Shown here piece by piece: positions 27,066 through 34,830 of a stretch of DNA of 64,000 nt. This DNA is from DASSUW01 sp963740605. Its GTDB lineage: Bacteria; Actinomycetota; Thermoleophilia; Solirubrobacterales; Solirubrobacteraceae. Location of the stretch: NCBI GenBank assembly GCA_963740605.1, contig CAVUFC010000014.1, forward strand, positions 186,001-250,000, read 5' to 3'. A model generated the notes under the pieces. The model saw nothing but the letters and a program-made list of their open reading frames with translations, searched no databases and was not told the origin of the DNA. The translations under genes and the position numbers were made by a program. Position 1 is the first letter of the stretch. Every line of letters starts with the position of its first letter.

Positions 27066-27101
27066 CTGTTCTGGTACAGTTAATGAACTGTGTCGGAACA
27101 G
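27066..27101. promoter_or_regulatory. 36-bp imperfect palindrome, MocR operator
   Basis: Arms CTGTTCTGGTACAGTT (27066-27081) and AACTGTGTCGGAACAG (27086-27101) match at 13 of 16 positions around an AATG centre. It fills the 24-base divergent gap and covers the GTG start of the MocR gene. Such placement would repress both genes. Confidence 0.7.
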
Positions 27102-28367
27102 TATCAGGTGTCGGGCTCGTCAGCCGGCGCGATCGCCGCGAGCGTCGAGGCGGGCGTCGCGTCTGGTGCCCTCGCGGCGGGCGAGGCACTGCCGTCGGTC
27201 CGGGTGCTCGCTCGTGCGCTCGACGTCAGCCCGACGACGGTCGCTGCCGCGCTTGCCGACCTGCGCCGCCGGGGCGTCGTCGTCTCGCGGCCGCGGAGCG
27301 GCACGCGTGTGGCTGAGCGGCCGCCGCTGCGGCGGCAGGTTGCCGCTGTGCCCGCCGACGCGCGCGACCTCGCCACGGGCAGCCCCGACCCAGCCCTGCT
27401 CCCGGCGCTCCCTGCGCTCACCGCCCCGCAGCGTCTCTACGGCGCCGACCCGGTCCTGCCCGAGCTCGCCGCGGTCGCGGCGGCGGGGTTCGCCGGCGAC
27501 GGCGTGGCGGTCACGCGCGTCGCCGCCGTCAACGGTGCGCTGGACGGCATCGAGCGCGTGCTCGCGGCGCATCTCGCGCCGGGTGACGTCGTTGCGGTCG
27601 AGGATCCCGGCTGGCCGGGCGTGTTCGACGTCGTGCGCATGCTTGGACTGCGGCTCACCGGTGTCGCCGGCGACGAGCGCGGGATGCTCCCCGACGCGCT
27701 CGCCGGCGTCTCCGCCCGCGCCGTCGTCGTCACCCCGCGCGGCCACAACCCGTGCGGAAGCGCGTACGACGCCGCACGGGCCTGCGACCTCGCCGCCGCA
27801 CTGCCCGACGACGCCCTGGTGATCGAGGACGACCACCTCGGCCCGGTCGCCGGCACGCCGTACCACACGCTCACTGGTGGCCGAGCGCACTGGGTGGCGA
27901 TCCGGTCGGTCTCCAAGTGGCTCGGCCCGGACCTCCGGCTCGCCGTGATGACCGGCGACGACGCCACGCTCACGCGCGTCGAGGGCCGCCAGGGGCTCGG
28001 GCCCGGCTGGGTCAGCGGCCTCTCCCAGCGCACGGCCGCGCACCTGTGGGCCGACGGCCCCGTCATGGCGTCGGTCGAGCACGCCGCCGACGTCTACGCC
28101 CAGCGCCGCGACACGCTCGCCGGCCTGCTCGGGGTCCCCCACCCGCTCAGCGGCATCAACCTCTGGGTGCCGGTCCCGGACGAGGGCGCCGCCGTCCGCG
28201 CCCTCCTCGCCGAGGGCTGGGCGGTCGCCCCGGGCCACCCGTATCGCCTCTCCGGCGGCCCCGCCATCCGCATCACCACCGCCGCGCTGGACGTCGCCGA
28301 CGCACCCGCCCTCGCCGCCGCCGTCGAGCGCGCGATCACGCCCCCGCGCCGCACCCGCGCCGCCTAA
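27090..28367 (+). CDS. MocR/PdxR-type GntR-aminotransferase regulator
   Basis: This 425-aa fusion has an N-terminal GntR winged helix (residues 12-75: GALAAGEALPSVRVLARALDVSPTTVAAALADL) and a class-I aminotransferase domain used as PLP sensor. The PLP lysine lies in SVSKWLGPDLRLAV and the cofactor-binding NPCGS (HNPCGSAYD) and Asp in EDDHLG are present, so PLP binding is expected. Start GTG 27090 lies inside the operator. It is divergent from the FMN protein gene. It may regulate PLP homeostasis as PdxR does; alternative ligands are possible. Confidence 0.9.
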   Translation: MSEQYQVSGSSAGAIAASVEAGVASGALAAGEALPSVRVLARALDVSPTTVAAALADLRRRGVVVSRPRSGTRVAERPPLRRQVAAVPADARDLATGSPDPALLPALPALTAPQRLYGADPVLPELAAVAAAGFAGDGVAVTRVAAVNGALDGIERVLAAHLAPGDVVAVEDPGWPGVFDVVRMLGLRLTGVAGDERGMLPDALAGVSARAVVVTPRGHNPCGSAYDAARACDLAAALPDDALVIEDDHLGPVAGTPYHTLTGGRAHWVAIRSVSKWLGPDLRLAVMTGDDATLTRVEGRQGLGPGWVSGLSQRTAAHLWADGPVMASVEHAADVYAQRRDTLAGLLGVPHPLSGINLWVPVPDEGAAVRALLAEGWAVAPGHPYRLSGGPAIRITTAALDVADAPALAAAVERAITPPRRTRAA

Positions 28368-28417
28368 GGGGGTCTGACCCCTTGAGTCGGCGGGACTAAG
28401 GGGGTCTGACCCCCTTA
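28365..28417. repeat. Two palindromic AAGGGGGTCTGACCCC-type repeats
   Basis: Copy 1 (28366-28383) is AAGGGG, GTCTGA, CCCCTT and starts in the stop codon of the MocR gene. Copy 2 (28397-28417) is TAAGGGGGTC-T-GACCCCCTTA, a 10-bp perfect inverted repeat. They share GGGGTCTGACCCC 31 bases apart. The first can act as a transcription terminator; the duplication suggests a REP-like element. The rest of this gap (28418-28516) shows no gene. Confidence 0.75.
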
Positions 28418-28516
28418 CTTGTCTCGCCCGCAGTGAGGGGTGACGCGCGGGGGGTGGCTGACGAAGGTCACGTCATGGGTGACAAACGTCGTCCACCCCC
28501 GCCGATCCCGCCTTCC

Positions 28517-29098
28517 TCAGTGCCCGAAGTTCGCTACGAGCACGGCAAGATCGCCGGCGGTCCAGGCCAACGACGCCTCGAAGCCGGCGTCGGACAGCCA
28601 CACGAGCTGGTCCTCGGCGCGGGACGGCAGGTCGTAGTCGGGGCTCAGAGGCGTCGTGGCGTCGGCCGGGTCGTCGGGCACGACGACGTCGCCGATCACG
28701 AACCGCCCGCCCGGAGACAGGACGGTCGCGACGCGCGAGAAGAGGTTGGCCTTGCCCGGCCCGTCGAGGTGGTGGATCGCGAGCACCGAGAAGACGAGGT
28801 CGAACGGCCCGTCCGGCAGCGGGTCCTGCAGACGCGAAACGCGGAGGTCGGCGCCGGGCAGGCGCTCCGCGGCGACCCGGAGCATGTCGGCGCTCTCGTC
28901 GATGCCGACCAGAGACGCGCCCGGGTGGCGGGCCAGGACGCGCAGGGCGCTCTCCCCCGTGCCGGTACCGAGCTCGAGCAGCCGCGCGGCACCCGACGCG
29001 GTCGCCGCCGCGGCCGCGTCCTGCAGCCGGTAGCAGTCCGGCAGCTCGGACTCCATCAGCGCGATGTACTCGTCCGGGTGGAAGTGGAACTGCCCCAT
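28517..29098 (-). CDS. SAM-dependent class I methyltransferase
   Basis: This 193-aa protein has SAM motif I LLELGTGTGESALRVL at about residues 40-55, the acidic motif II VGIDESADML and motif post-I features FDLVFSVLAIHHLDG. It starts at ATG 29098, two bases after the aroA stop, so it is the last cistron of the aroF-tyrA-aroA operon. The substrate is unknown; its position suggests a small aromatic or shikimate-derived molecule, but generic Methyltransf_11/25 proteins are promiscuous. Confidence 0.87.
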   Translation of the reverse strand: MGQFHFHPDEYIALMESELPDCYRLQDAAAAATASGAARLLELGTGTGESALRVLARHPGASLVGIDESADMLRVAAERLPGADLRVSRLQDPLPDGPFDLVFSVLAIHHLDGPGKANLFSRVATVLSPGGRFVIGDVVVPDDPADATTPLSPDYDLPSRAEDQLVWLSDAGFEASLAWTAGDLAVLVANFGH

Positions 29099-29100
29099 CC

Positions 29101-30396
29101 CTATCCCTGCAGCGAGGCGATGTCGGCCTCGAAGCCCGGATAGGAGACCGCGGCGGCCTCCATCCCCACGACCTCGACGCCCTCGCGCGAGGCGAGGCCC
29201 GCGACCGCGCCGAGCATTGCCAGCCGGTGATCGTCCTGCGCATCCAGCACGCCGCCGCGCAACCCGCCGGTGCCCTCGACGGCAAACCCGTCGGCCGTGG
29301 CCTCGATGCTCGCGCCCAGCCCGCGCAGACCATCGACGACCGCGGCGATCCGATCGGTCTCCTTGAGCCGCAGCTCGCCGGCGCCGCGCACGACGGTCGA
29401 ACCCTCGGCGAAGCAGCCGAGCAACGCGACCAAGGGGAGCTCGTCGATCGCGAGCGGGACCTCCTCGGGCTCGACGACGGTGCCGACAAGCGGGCCGTAC
29501 GCGACGTCGAGCTCGGTCACCGGCTCGCTGACGGCGATCTCCAGGGACGGCTCCTCCAACGGCCCGACGACCACACCGCCCATACGCAGCAGGATCTGGA
29601 AGAACCCGGTGCGCGTCCAGTTCGCCGCCATGTCCTCGAGCACGATCCGCGACCCGGGAACGAGCACGGCGGCCGCGGCCAGGAAGGCCGCCGATGACGG
29701 GTCGCCCGGCACGTGCAGCGCCCCGAGCTCGAGCTCGTCCTGGGCAGTCACGGTGATCCTCGGTCCGGAGCGCGTGATCCGCACGCCGGCCGCGGCGAGC
29801 ATCCGCTCGGTGTGATCGCGACTCGGCACCGGCTCGATCACCGTCGTGGGCCCGGAAGCCAGCAGACCGGCGAGGAGCACGCAAGACTTCACCTGCGCCG
29901 ACGCCACGGGCAGCTCGTACTCGATCCCCTGCAGCGGGCTGCCGGCGATCGTGAACGGCGGGAACCGGCCCTCGGTCGCCGTGATGCGCGCGCCCATGGA
30001 AGCGAGCGGCGTCGCCACGCGATCGACCGGCCGGCGGCGGATCGAGGCGTCGCCGTCGAGCGTCCACATCCCGCCCTCCTGCCCGGCGAGCCAGCCGGGG
30101 AGCAGCCGCATCAGCGTCCCGGCGTTGCCGACGTCGATCGACCCCGTCACCGGCGCGGCCGCCCGCAACCCCACGCCGCGGATCACCATCGAGCCGTCGC
30201 GCCGCTCGACCAGCGCGCCCAACGCCTGTACCGCAGCCAATGTGGAGTTGGTGTCGGCGGCGTCGAGGTAGCCGGTCACGGACACGGGCTCGTCGGTCAT
30301 CGCCGCGAACAGCGCCGCGCGGTGCGACAGCGACTTGTCGGGGGGAACCGCGAGCGAGCCGCGCAGCGGCCCGTCGGGCGAGAAGCGCACGTTCAT
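29101..30396 (-). CDS. aroA: 3-phosphoshikimate 1-carboxyvinyltransferase (EPSP synthase)
   Basis: This 431-aa enzyme condenses shikimate-3-phosphate with PEP. Motifs: PPDKSLSHRAALFAA at the N-terminus (catalytic Lys), GNAGTLMRLLPG, RPVDR and the C-terminal RLKETDRIAAVVDGL. Its GNAGT loop with the following sequence lacks the G-to-A change of glyphosate-insensitive class II enzymes, but class cannot be settled by eye. ATG 30396 overlaps tyrA by four bases. Confidence 0.96.
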   Translation of the reverse strand: MNVRFSPDGPLRGSLAVPPDKSLSHRAALFAAMTDEPVSVTGYLDAADTNSTLAAVQALGALVERRDGSMVIRGVGLRAAAPVTGSIDVGNAGTLMRLLPGWLAGQEGGMWTLDGDASIRRRPVDRVATPLASMGARITATEGRFPPFTIAGSPLQGIEYELPVASAQVKSCVLLAGLLASGPTTVIEPVPSRDHTERMLAAAGVRITRSGPRITVTAQDELELGALHVPGDPSSAAFLAAAAVLVPGSRIVLEDMAANWTRTGFFQILLRMGGVVVGPLEEPSLEIAVSEPVTELDVAYGPLVGTVVEPEEVPLAIDELPLVALLGCFAEGSTVVRGAGELRLKETDRIAAVVDGLRGLGASIEATADGFAVEGTGGLRGGVLDAQDDHRLAMLGAVAGLASREGVEVVGMEAAAVSYPGFEADIASLQG

Positions 30397-31484
30397 GGCC
30401 GCGCCACCGTCAGCCCGAGCCCCTCGACCAGCTCCTGCGCCTGGACGGCGTCGCGCTCCCCGGCGATCCACAGCGCGATCGTGCCGGTCGAGTAGTCCGG
30501 AGCCGGGTAGAGCGCCATGTCGAGGATGTTGACGCCCGCGCGGCCGAGAGCGAGCGCGACCTCGGCGACCACGCCCGGCCGGTTCGGCACTCCGACGCGC
30601 AGCTCGTGCACCTCGCCGCCGGCGAGGTCGGCCTCGAGCAGCCGCCGGCGCTCATCCCGCGCGCCGTCGTTCCAGGCCGCGACCGCACCCCCGTCGCGTG
30701 CTTCCAGCGCCGTCCGCACGTCGCTCAGCCGCGCGACCGTGTCGTCGATCGCCGAAATCAGGGCGTCGGCGTTGGCGAGGTAGATGTCGCGCCAGATCGC
30801 CGTGTTGGCGCCGGCCACGCGCGTCGCATCGCGGAACGACGGGCCGGTCGCCGGCAGCCGCTCACCCTCGTCGGACAGCAGGCGTGCGGCGCGCGCGACG
30901 AGGACGTTGGCGAGCACATGCGGGAGATGCGAGACGGTGGCGAGCAGGGCGTCGTGCGTGTCGGCGTCGAGGGCGGACGGGCGCGCACCGAGGTCGACGA
31001 GGAGGCGATGCAGCCGCTCGTAGAGGATCCCGCCGGTCCGCGCCGTCGGGGTGAGGTACCACGTGGCGCCGTCGAACAGGTCCGCGCGCGCATGCTCGAC
31101 GCCCGCGGTCTCGGCGCCGGCCAGCGGATGCCCGCCGACGAACCGTGGATCGTCGACCGCCGCCACGACCGAGCGCTTGGTCGAGCCGACGTCGGAGACC
31201 ACGCAGTCGTCGCGCGCCGCGGCGAGCACTGACCGCACGAGCTCAGGCAGCACGCCGACCGGCGCCGCGACGAACGCCACATCGGCACCGTCGACGGCCT
31301 CGGAGACGGAGCCGCACGCGTCGCTGACCGCGCCGGCCGCGAGCGCGCGGGACAGGACGTCGTCGCCGGGATCGAAGCCGCGCACGACGGCGTCGAGCCG
31401 CTCGCGCGCGGCCAGTCCGATCGAGCCGCCGATCAGGCCCACGCCGACCACGGCCACCGTCGGCCGGCGCGGACCGGCCGGCAT
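30393..31484 (-). CDS. tyrA: Prephenate dehydrogenase with C-terminal ACT domain
   Basis: This 363-aa enzyme oxidatively decarboxylates prephenate to 4-hydroxyphenylpyruvate for tyrosine. It has the NAD-binding VVGVGLIGGSIGLAARE at 13-29, catalytic-region motifs DVGSTK and GGHPLAGAETAG (His and Ser/Glu in prephenate dehydrogenases), and SHLPHVLANVL. The last 70 residues form an ACT domain (VHELRVGVPNRPGVVAEVALALGRAG, beginning ELRVGVPNRPG), implying feedback by tyrosine. It shares one base with the aroF stop and four with aroA. Confidence 0.95.
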   Translation of the reverse strand: MPAGPRRPTVAVVGVGLIGGSIGLAARERLDAVVRGFDPGDDVLSRALAAGAVSDACGSVSEAVDGADVAFVAAPVGVLPELVRSVLAAARDDCVVSDVGSTKRSVVAAVDDPRFVGGHPLAGAETAGVEHARADLFDGATWYLTPTARTGGILYERLHRLLVDLGARPSALDADTHDALLATVSHLPHVLANVLVARAARLLSDEGERLPATGPSFRDATRVAGANTAIWRDIYLANADALISAIDDTVARLSDVRTALEARDGGAVAAWNDGARDERRRLLEADLAGGEVHELRVGVPNRPGVVAEVALALGRAGVNILDMALYPAPDYSTGTIALWIAGERDAVQAQELVEGLGLTVARP

Positions 31485-32515
31485 CAGGCGGGCATGGAGG
31501 ACAGCACTTTGCCGGCGACCGCCGCCGCCCGCTCGACCTGCTCGGCGTACTCGGCGAACTGATCGGCGTACAGCTGCTGCGGGCCGTCGCAGATCGCCTC
31601 CTCGGGGTGCGGGTGCACCTCGACGATGATCCCGTCGGCGCCCGCGGCGGCGGCGGCGAGCGACAGCGGCGTCACGAGCGAGCGCCGGCCGGCAGCGTGG
31701 CTGGGATCGACGATCACGGGCAGGTGCGTGAGCTCCTTGAGCACCGGCACGGCCGTGATGTCGAGCGTGAAGCGGTAGGCGGTCTCGAACGTGCGGATCC
31801 CGCGCTCGCACAGGATCACGTTCGGGTTGCCCTCCTTGAGCACGTACTCGGCCGCCATCAGCAGCTCCTCGAGCGTCGACGAGAGCCCGCGCTTGATCAG
31901 CACCGGCTTGCCCGTGCGGCCGATCTCCGACAGCAGCGAGTAGTTCTGCATGTTGCGGGCGCCGACCTGGATCACGTCTGCCACCTCGACGACGGCCTCG
32001 ATGTCGCGCGCGTCCATCAGCTCTGTGACGATCGGGAGGCCGGTCTCGGCCTTGGCCTCGGCGAGCAGCCGCAGACCCTCCTGGCCGAGGCCCTGGAAGG
32101 CGTACGGCGACGTCCGCGGCTTGTACGCGCCGCCGCGGAGCAGGGACGCGCCGGCGGCGGACACGGCGCGGGCGGTGGTGAGCGTCTGGTCGCGCGACTC
32201 GACGGTGCACGGCCCGGCGATGAGCGAGAAGTGCTCACCGCCGATCTTTCGTCCTTCGACGTCGATGACGGTCGCCTGCCCGGCTCGTACCTGTTGCGAG
32301 GCGAGTTTGTACGGCTTGAGGATCGGTACGACCTGGGCGACGCCGGGTGCACCTTCGAGCCCGAGCCGGGCCACGTGCTCGCGATCGCCGATCGCGCCGA
32401 TCACGGTGACTTCCTCGCCGCGCGAGGGATGAGCACGGGCGCCGACGGACTCGATCCGGCGGATCACGGACTCGATCTCCGCCTCGCTCGCGCCTGCCTT
32501 CATGACGATCATCAT
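31484..32515 (-). CDS. aroF: 3-deoxy-7-phosphoheptulonate (DAHP) synthase, type I beta with N-terminal regulatory domain
   Basis: This 343-aa enzyme condenses PEP and erythrose-4-phosphate in the first step of the shikimate pathway. Residues 1-70 form the ferredoxin-like regulatory domain known from Thermotoga DAHP synthase, which binds Tyr/Phe. The barrel shows GPCTVES, KPRTSPYAFQG, KRG, CERGIRTFE and DPSHAAGRR (metal Cys, His, Glu, Asp ligands and PEP-binding Arg/Lys). Start ATG 32515 has TAGGAGAAG six bases upstream, one of the strongest Shine-Dalgarno sites in the window. The same SD is complementary to the upstream leader ORF, so translation is predicted to respond to aromatic aminoacyl-tRNA. 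First gene of aroF-tyrA-aroA-methyltransferase. Confidence 0.96.
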   Translation of the reverse strand: MMIVMKAGASEAEIESVIRRIESVGARAHPSRGEEVTVIGAIGDREHVARLGLEGAPGVAQVVPILKPYKLASQQVRAGQATVIDVEGRKIGGEHFSLIAGPCTVESRDQTLTTARAVSAAGASLLRGGAYKPRTSPYAFQGLGQEGLRLLAEAKAETGLPIVTELMDARDIEAVVEVADVIQVGARNMQNYSLLSEIGRTGKPVLIKRGLSSTLEELLMAAEYVLKEGNPNVILCERGIRTFETAYRFTLDITAVPVLKELTHLPVIVDPSHAAGRRSLVTPLSLAAAAAGADGIIVEVHPHPEEAICDGPQQLYADQFAEYAEQVERAAAVAGKVLSSMPA

Positions 32516-32621
32516 CTGCTGCTTCTCCTAAGTCGCTGGGAACTCTACGTACAACCGCTGGGACGGCGCTCGGCCCGGAGGCCCCTTTGCGGCGGCGGTG
32601 CGTAGAGCACCGACCGAGCGC
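32516..32621 (-). promoter_or_regulatory. Structured aroF leader RNA with SD sequestration
   Basis: The 106 bases between the leader-peptide stop and aroF hold a 9-bp stem, GGCGCTCGG (32614-32622, using the last base of the leader stop) with CCGAGCGCC (32565-32573); a small hairpin CGGTGC-TCTAC-GCACCG; and an alternative 7-bp pairing CTCTACG (32601-32607) with CGTAGAG (32543-32549). The aroF SD UAGGAGAAG (32522-32530) pairs perfectly over 9 bp with CUUCUCCUA in the leader ORF (32644-32652). No U-tract follows any stem, so control looks translational rather than by intrinsic termination. Confidence 0.65.
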
Positions 32622-32714
32622 CTAGCTAAATCGCCAGGTGCGGTAGGAGAAGTAGGCGTAGCCGAAGCTCTGCGGAGCCGTGTGAAGCGTCAGGTGTGCA
32701 GAGCGATCGGTCAT
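32622..32714 (-). CDS. aroF leader peptide rich in Phe/Tyr/Trp (30 aa)
   Basis: ATG at 32714 opens a 30-codon frame ending in TAG at 32622-32624. Residues 17-29 read FGYAYFSYRTWRF: Phe 17, 22, 29; Tyr 19, 21, 24; Trp 27, seven aromatics in thirteen residues, against none in residues 1-16. The frame starts about six bases after the predicted transcription start. Codons 21-24 (Tyr-Phe-Ser-Tyr) contain the anti-Shine-Dalgarno of aroF. Position before the first enzyme of aromatic amino acid synthesis fits an attenuator peptide sensing all three charged tRNAs. It was not known to me as an annotated gene; the assignment rests on composition, position and the pairing. Confidence 0.8.
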   Translation of the reverse strand: MTDRSAHLTLHTAPQSFGYAYFSYRTWRFS

Positions 32715-32726
32715 CGCGGTCCGAGA

Positions 32727-32755
32727 TTTGTAGCAGCCCGCCAGATGATTGGCAA
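32727..32755 (-). promoter_or_regulatory. Sigma-70-type promoter of the aroF operon
   Basis: On the minus strand TTGCCA (32750-32755), a 17-base spacer, and TACAAA (32727-32732) form a good -35/-10 pair. Transcription would begin near 32719-32721, just before the leader-peptide ATG at 32714. Confidence 0.7.
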
Positions 32756-32777
32756 TGCGGCTTACTCGCACTCGCAA

Positions 32778-32789
32778 GCTCGCGCGAGC
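32778..32789 (-). terminator. Palindromic hairpin after the VOC gene
   Basis: GCTCGCGCGAGC is self-complementary and lies four bases after the VOC stop, flanked by AAG/CTT that extend the stem. It could separate VOC transcription from the aroF promoter immediately downstream. No U-tract. Confidence 0.4.
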
Positions 32790-32792
32790 GCC

Positions 32793-33161
32793 TTAGTTAC
32801 GGAACGGATCGTAAGTACCGAAGCTCCAGACGTTGCCCTCGGGGTCGGTCGCGCTGAACTCACGCGACCCGTAGTCGGTGTCCTGCAGCTCACGCGTGAT
32901 CTCGGCCCCGGCGGCCTTTGCGCGATCGTGCAGGGCGTCGGGGTCGGCGACGATCACGTAGGCCGAGCTCCTCCGGGTGTCGAACTGCGGGTCGCCCCGA
33001 CCGGTGCTGCCGAGCATGACCATGCCGCGCCCGCAGGTGAGCTCGGCGTGATGGATGACGTCGCCGTCGCCGTAGACGGCCTTGCGCTCGAAGCCGAAGG
33101 CGCGCTCCAGGAAGTCGATCGCGGCGGGAGCGTCGGCGTAGCGGAGGGTGGGGATGATCAT
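32793..33161 (-). CDS. VOC (glyoxalase/bleomycin-resistance) family protein
   Basis: This 122-aa single-domain protein has paired beta-alpha-beta-beta-beta units: IPTLRYADAPAAIDFLERAFGFE at the N-terminus and the closing DPEGNVWSFGTYDPF with the typical Glu. Such proteins bind metals or act as dioxygenases or drug-binding proteins; function is unassigned. Divergent from an MFS gene with 96 bases between starts. That gap contains GTGATCAC at about 33206-33213 but no clear operator. Confidence 0.88.
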   Translation of the reverse strand: MIIPTLRYADAPAAIDFLERAFGFERKAVYGDGDVIHHAELTCGRGMVMLGSTGRGDPQFDTRRSSAYVIVADPDALHDRAKAAGAEITRELQDTDYGSREFSATDPEGNVWSFGTYDPFRN

Positions 33162-33257
33162 GCGCCGGACGGTACGCGCGCCGCGGCGCGGCGTCTTGGA
33201 CAGATGTGATCACGCTGGAATCACGGTCGCGACACGGTCACCGCGGACACTCGCCCC

Positions 33258-34454
33258 ATGACCGCGCTCCGCATCCGTGACGTCCGCCTGATCGTCGCCG
33301 CCGTCGGCATCTCCGCGTTCGGCGACATGCTGCTGTGGCTCCCGCTCGCGCTCCACCTGCAGGCGATGACGGGCTCGCCGGTCGCCGTCTCCGCGATGTT
33401 CCTGGCGCTGTTCGGGCCGGTCGCGCTGCTCGGCGGCATCGCCGGCCGCCTCGCCGACCGCTTCGAGAACCGGACGCTGCTGCTGCTCGTCTCGGCCGCG
33501 CAGGCGGTGGCCGTCGGCACGATGGCCCTCCTGACCGGATCGCTCGTCGCGATCCTCGCGCTGACCGCCGTCGTCGGCGTCGGCGCCGCGATCGCGCAGC
33601 CGGCCGAGTTCTCGCTCGTGCCCGTGGCCGCGGGCGGGCGGCGGCTGAGCGAGGTCAACGGGCTGGTCGAGAGCGCGCGCTACGTGGGAATGACGCTCGG
33701 CCCGCTGGCCGGCGGCGCGCTGGCCGCGGCCGGTCAGGTCGAGCTCGCGCTGCTCATAGACGGCGCGACGTTCGCCGCCGTCGCGATCGCCGCCGCCCTG
33801 CTCCACGCCCGCCGCACGCCCGAACGCGTTGCCGGCGACAGCGGCCGCGCACGCGAGGGCTTCGCCGTGCTGGCCGCCGACCCGGTGCTGCGCGTCACGC
33901 TCCCGATCGCGGTCGGCGCGCTCGTCTTCTTCTCGATGTCGATCACCGCCGAGATCTTCTACGTCAAGGACGTCCTCGGCGCGAGCGACACCGCGTTCGG
34001 CGTCCTCGGCACGTGCTGGTTCGGCGGGATGGTGTTCGGCGCCGTCGCGCTGGCCCGCCGTGTCCCGGCCTGCGCGCTGGCCGTGGCCGCGCTCGCCGCG
34101 ATCGCCGTCCAGGGTCTCGGCATAGCCGGCGCCGCCGCCGGCGGCCTGTTGTCGGTCGCGTTCGCGGGCTTCACCCTCGGCGGCGTCGCGCACGGCGTCA
34201 AAAACGTGCTCCTGCGCACGCTGATCCACGAACGCGTGCCGGAGTCGCTGCGCGGGCGCGGCTTCGCGCTGTACAACGCGGCCCGCAACGGCGCCGAGCT
34301 CGCCGCGCTGGCGCTCGGCGGTGTGCTCGTCGGCGCGATCGGATCGCAGACCGCGCTGCTCCTGTCGGGCGCGATCCCGCTGGCCATCGGACTTACCGCA
34401 CTGCTGTTCATCACGACCCCCACGAGGAGGACCGCCAATGCCTACGAAGGCTGA
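33258..34454 (+). CDS. MFS transporter (12-helix, enterobactin-exporter-like)
   Basis: This 398-aa protein has about 12 membrane helices and the MFS loop 2-3 motif GGIAGRLADRFENR (motif A variant). The second-half layout (PESLRGRGFALYNAARNGAELAAL) resembles the EntS/MFS_3 group of exporters. The 3' end overlaps the cupin gene by 17 bases. Substrate unknown; it may be an efflux pump for a small molecule bound by the following cupin. Confidence 0.88.
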   Translation: MTALRIRDVRLIVAAVGISAFGDMLLWLPLALHLQAMTGSPVAVSAMFLALFGPVALLGGIAGRLADRFENRTLLLLVSAAQAVAVGTMALLTGSLVAILALTAVVGVGAAIAQPAEFSLVPVAAGGRRLSEVNGLVESARYVGMTLGPLAGGALAAAGQVELALLIDGATFAAVAIAAALLHARRTPERVAGDSGRAREGFAVLAADPVLRVTLPIAVGALVFFSMSITAEIFYVKDVLGASDTAFGVLGTCWFGGMVFGAVALARRVPACALAVAALAAIAVQGLGIAGAAAGGLLSVAFAGFTLGGVAHGVKNVLLRTLIHERVPESLRGRGFALYNAARNGAELAALALGGVLVGAIGSQTALLLSGAIPLAIGLTALLFITTPTRRTANAYEG

Positions 34455-34815
34455 CACCGGGATCGCCGCGAGCGCGATCGACGACCTGCCGCAGATCTGG
34501 GACGGCTTCGCAAAGCTCGTCCGCACCGGACTGGACATCAGCGCGTTCGGCGTCCAGATCATGGATCTGCCGCCCGACTACACGACCGGCGCGCACGACG
34601 AGTCCGACACCGGCCAGCAGGAGCTGTACGTGGCGCTGCGCGGCAGCGGCGCGGTGGTGGCGGGCGAGCAGCGACTACCGCTCGACTCCGAGCATCTCGT
34701 GCGTGTGAACGCCGGCGTCGGCCGCACGCTCGTCAGCGGGTCCGAGGGCCTGCGCGTGCTGTGCGTCGGCGGCGTCCCGGGCGCGCCGTATGTGGCACCG
34801 GAGTGGACGGTCTGA
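34438..34815 (+). CDS. Small cupin-domain protein
   Basis: This 125-aa protein starts at ATG 34438 behind CGAGGAGGACC, inside the end of the MFS gene. The beta-barrel cupin region (residues 40-105) shows HDESDTGQQELYVALRGSGAVVAGEQ and VRVNAGVGRTLVSG. A first His and a Glu of the metal site are visible; the complete ligand set is not obvious. Translational coupling to the MFS gene suggests a linked function. Confidence 0.82.
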   Translation: MPTKADTGIAASAIDDLPQIWDGFAKLVRTGLDISAFGVQIMDLPPDYTTGAHDESDTGQQELYVALRGSGAVVAGEQRLPLDSEHLVRVNAGVGRTLVSGSEGLRVLCVGGVPGAPYVAPEWTV

Positions 34816-34830
34816 CACGATGACGTCGCC

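Noticed and set aside
33190..33250. CRP-like operator (GTGATCAC...AATCAC) in the VOC/MFS gap
   Set aside because: Only the 8-bp GTGATCAC core is symmetrical; the second half-site is incomplete, so no specific regulator can be assigned.
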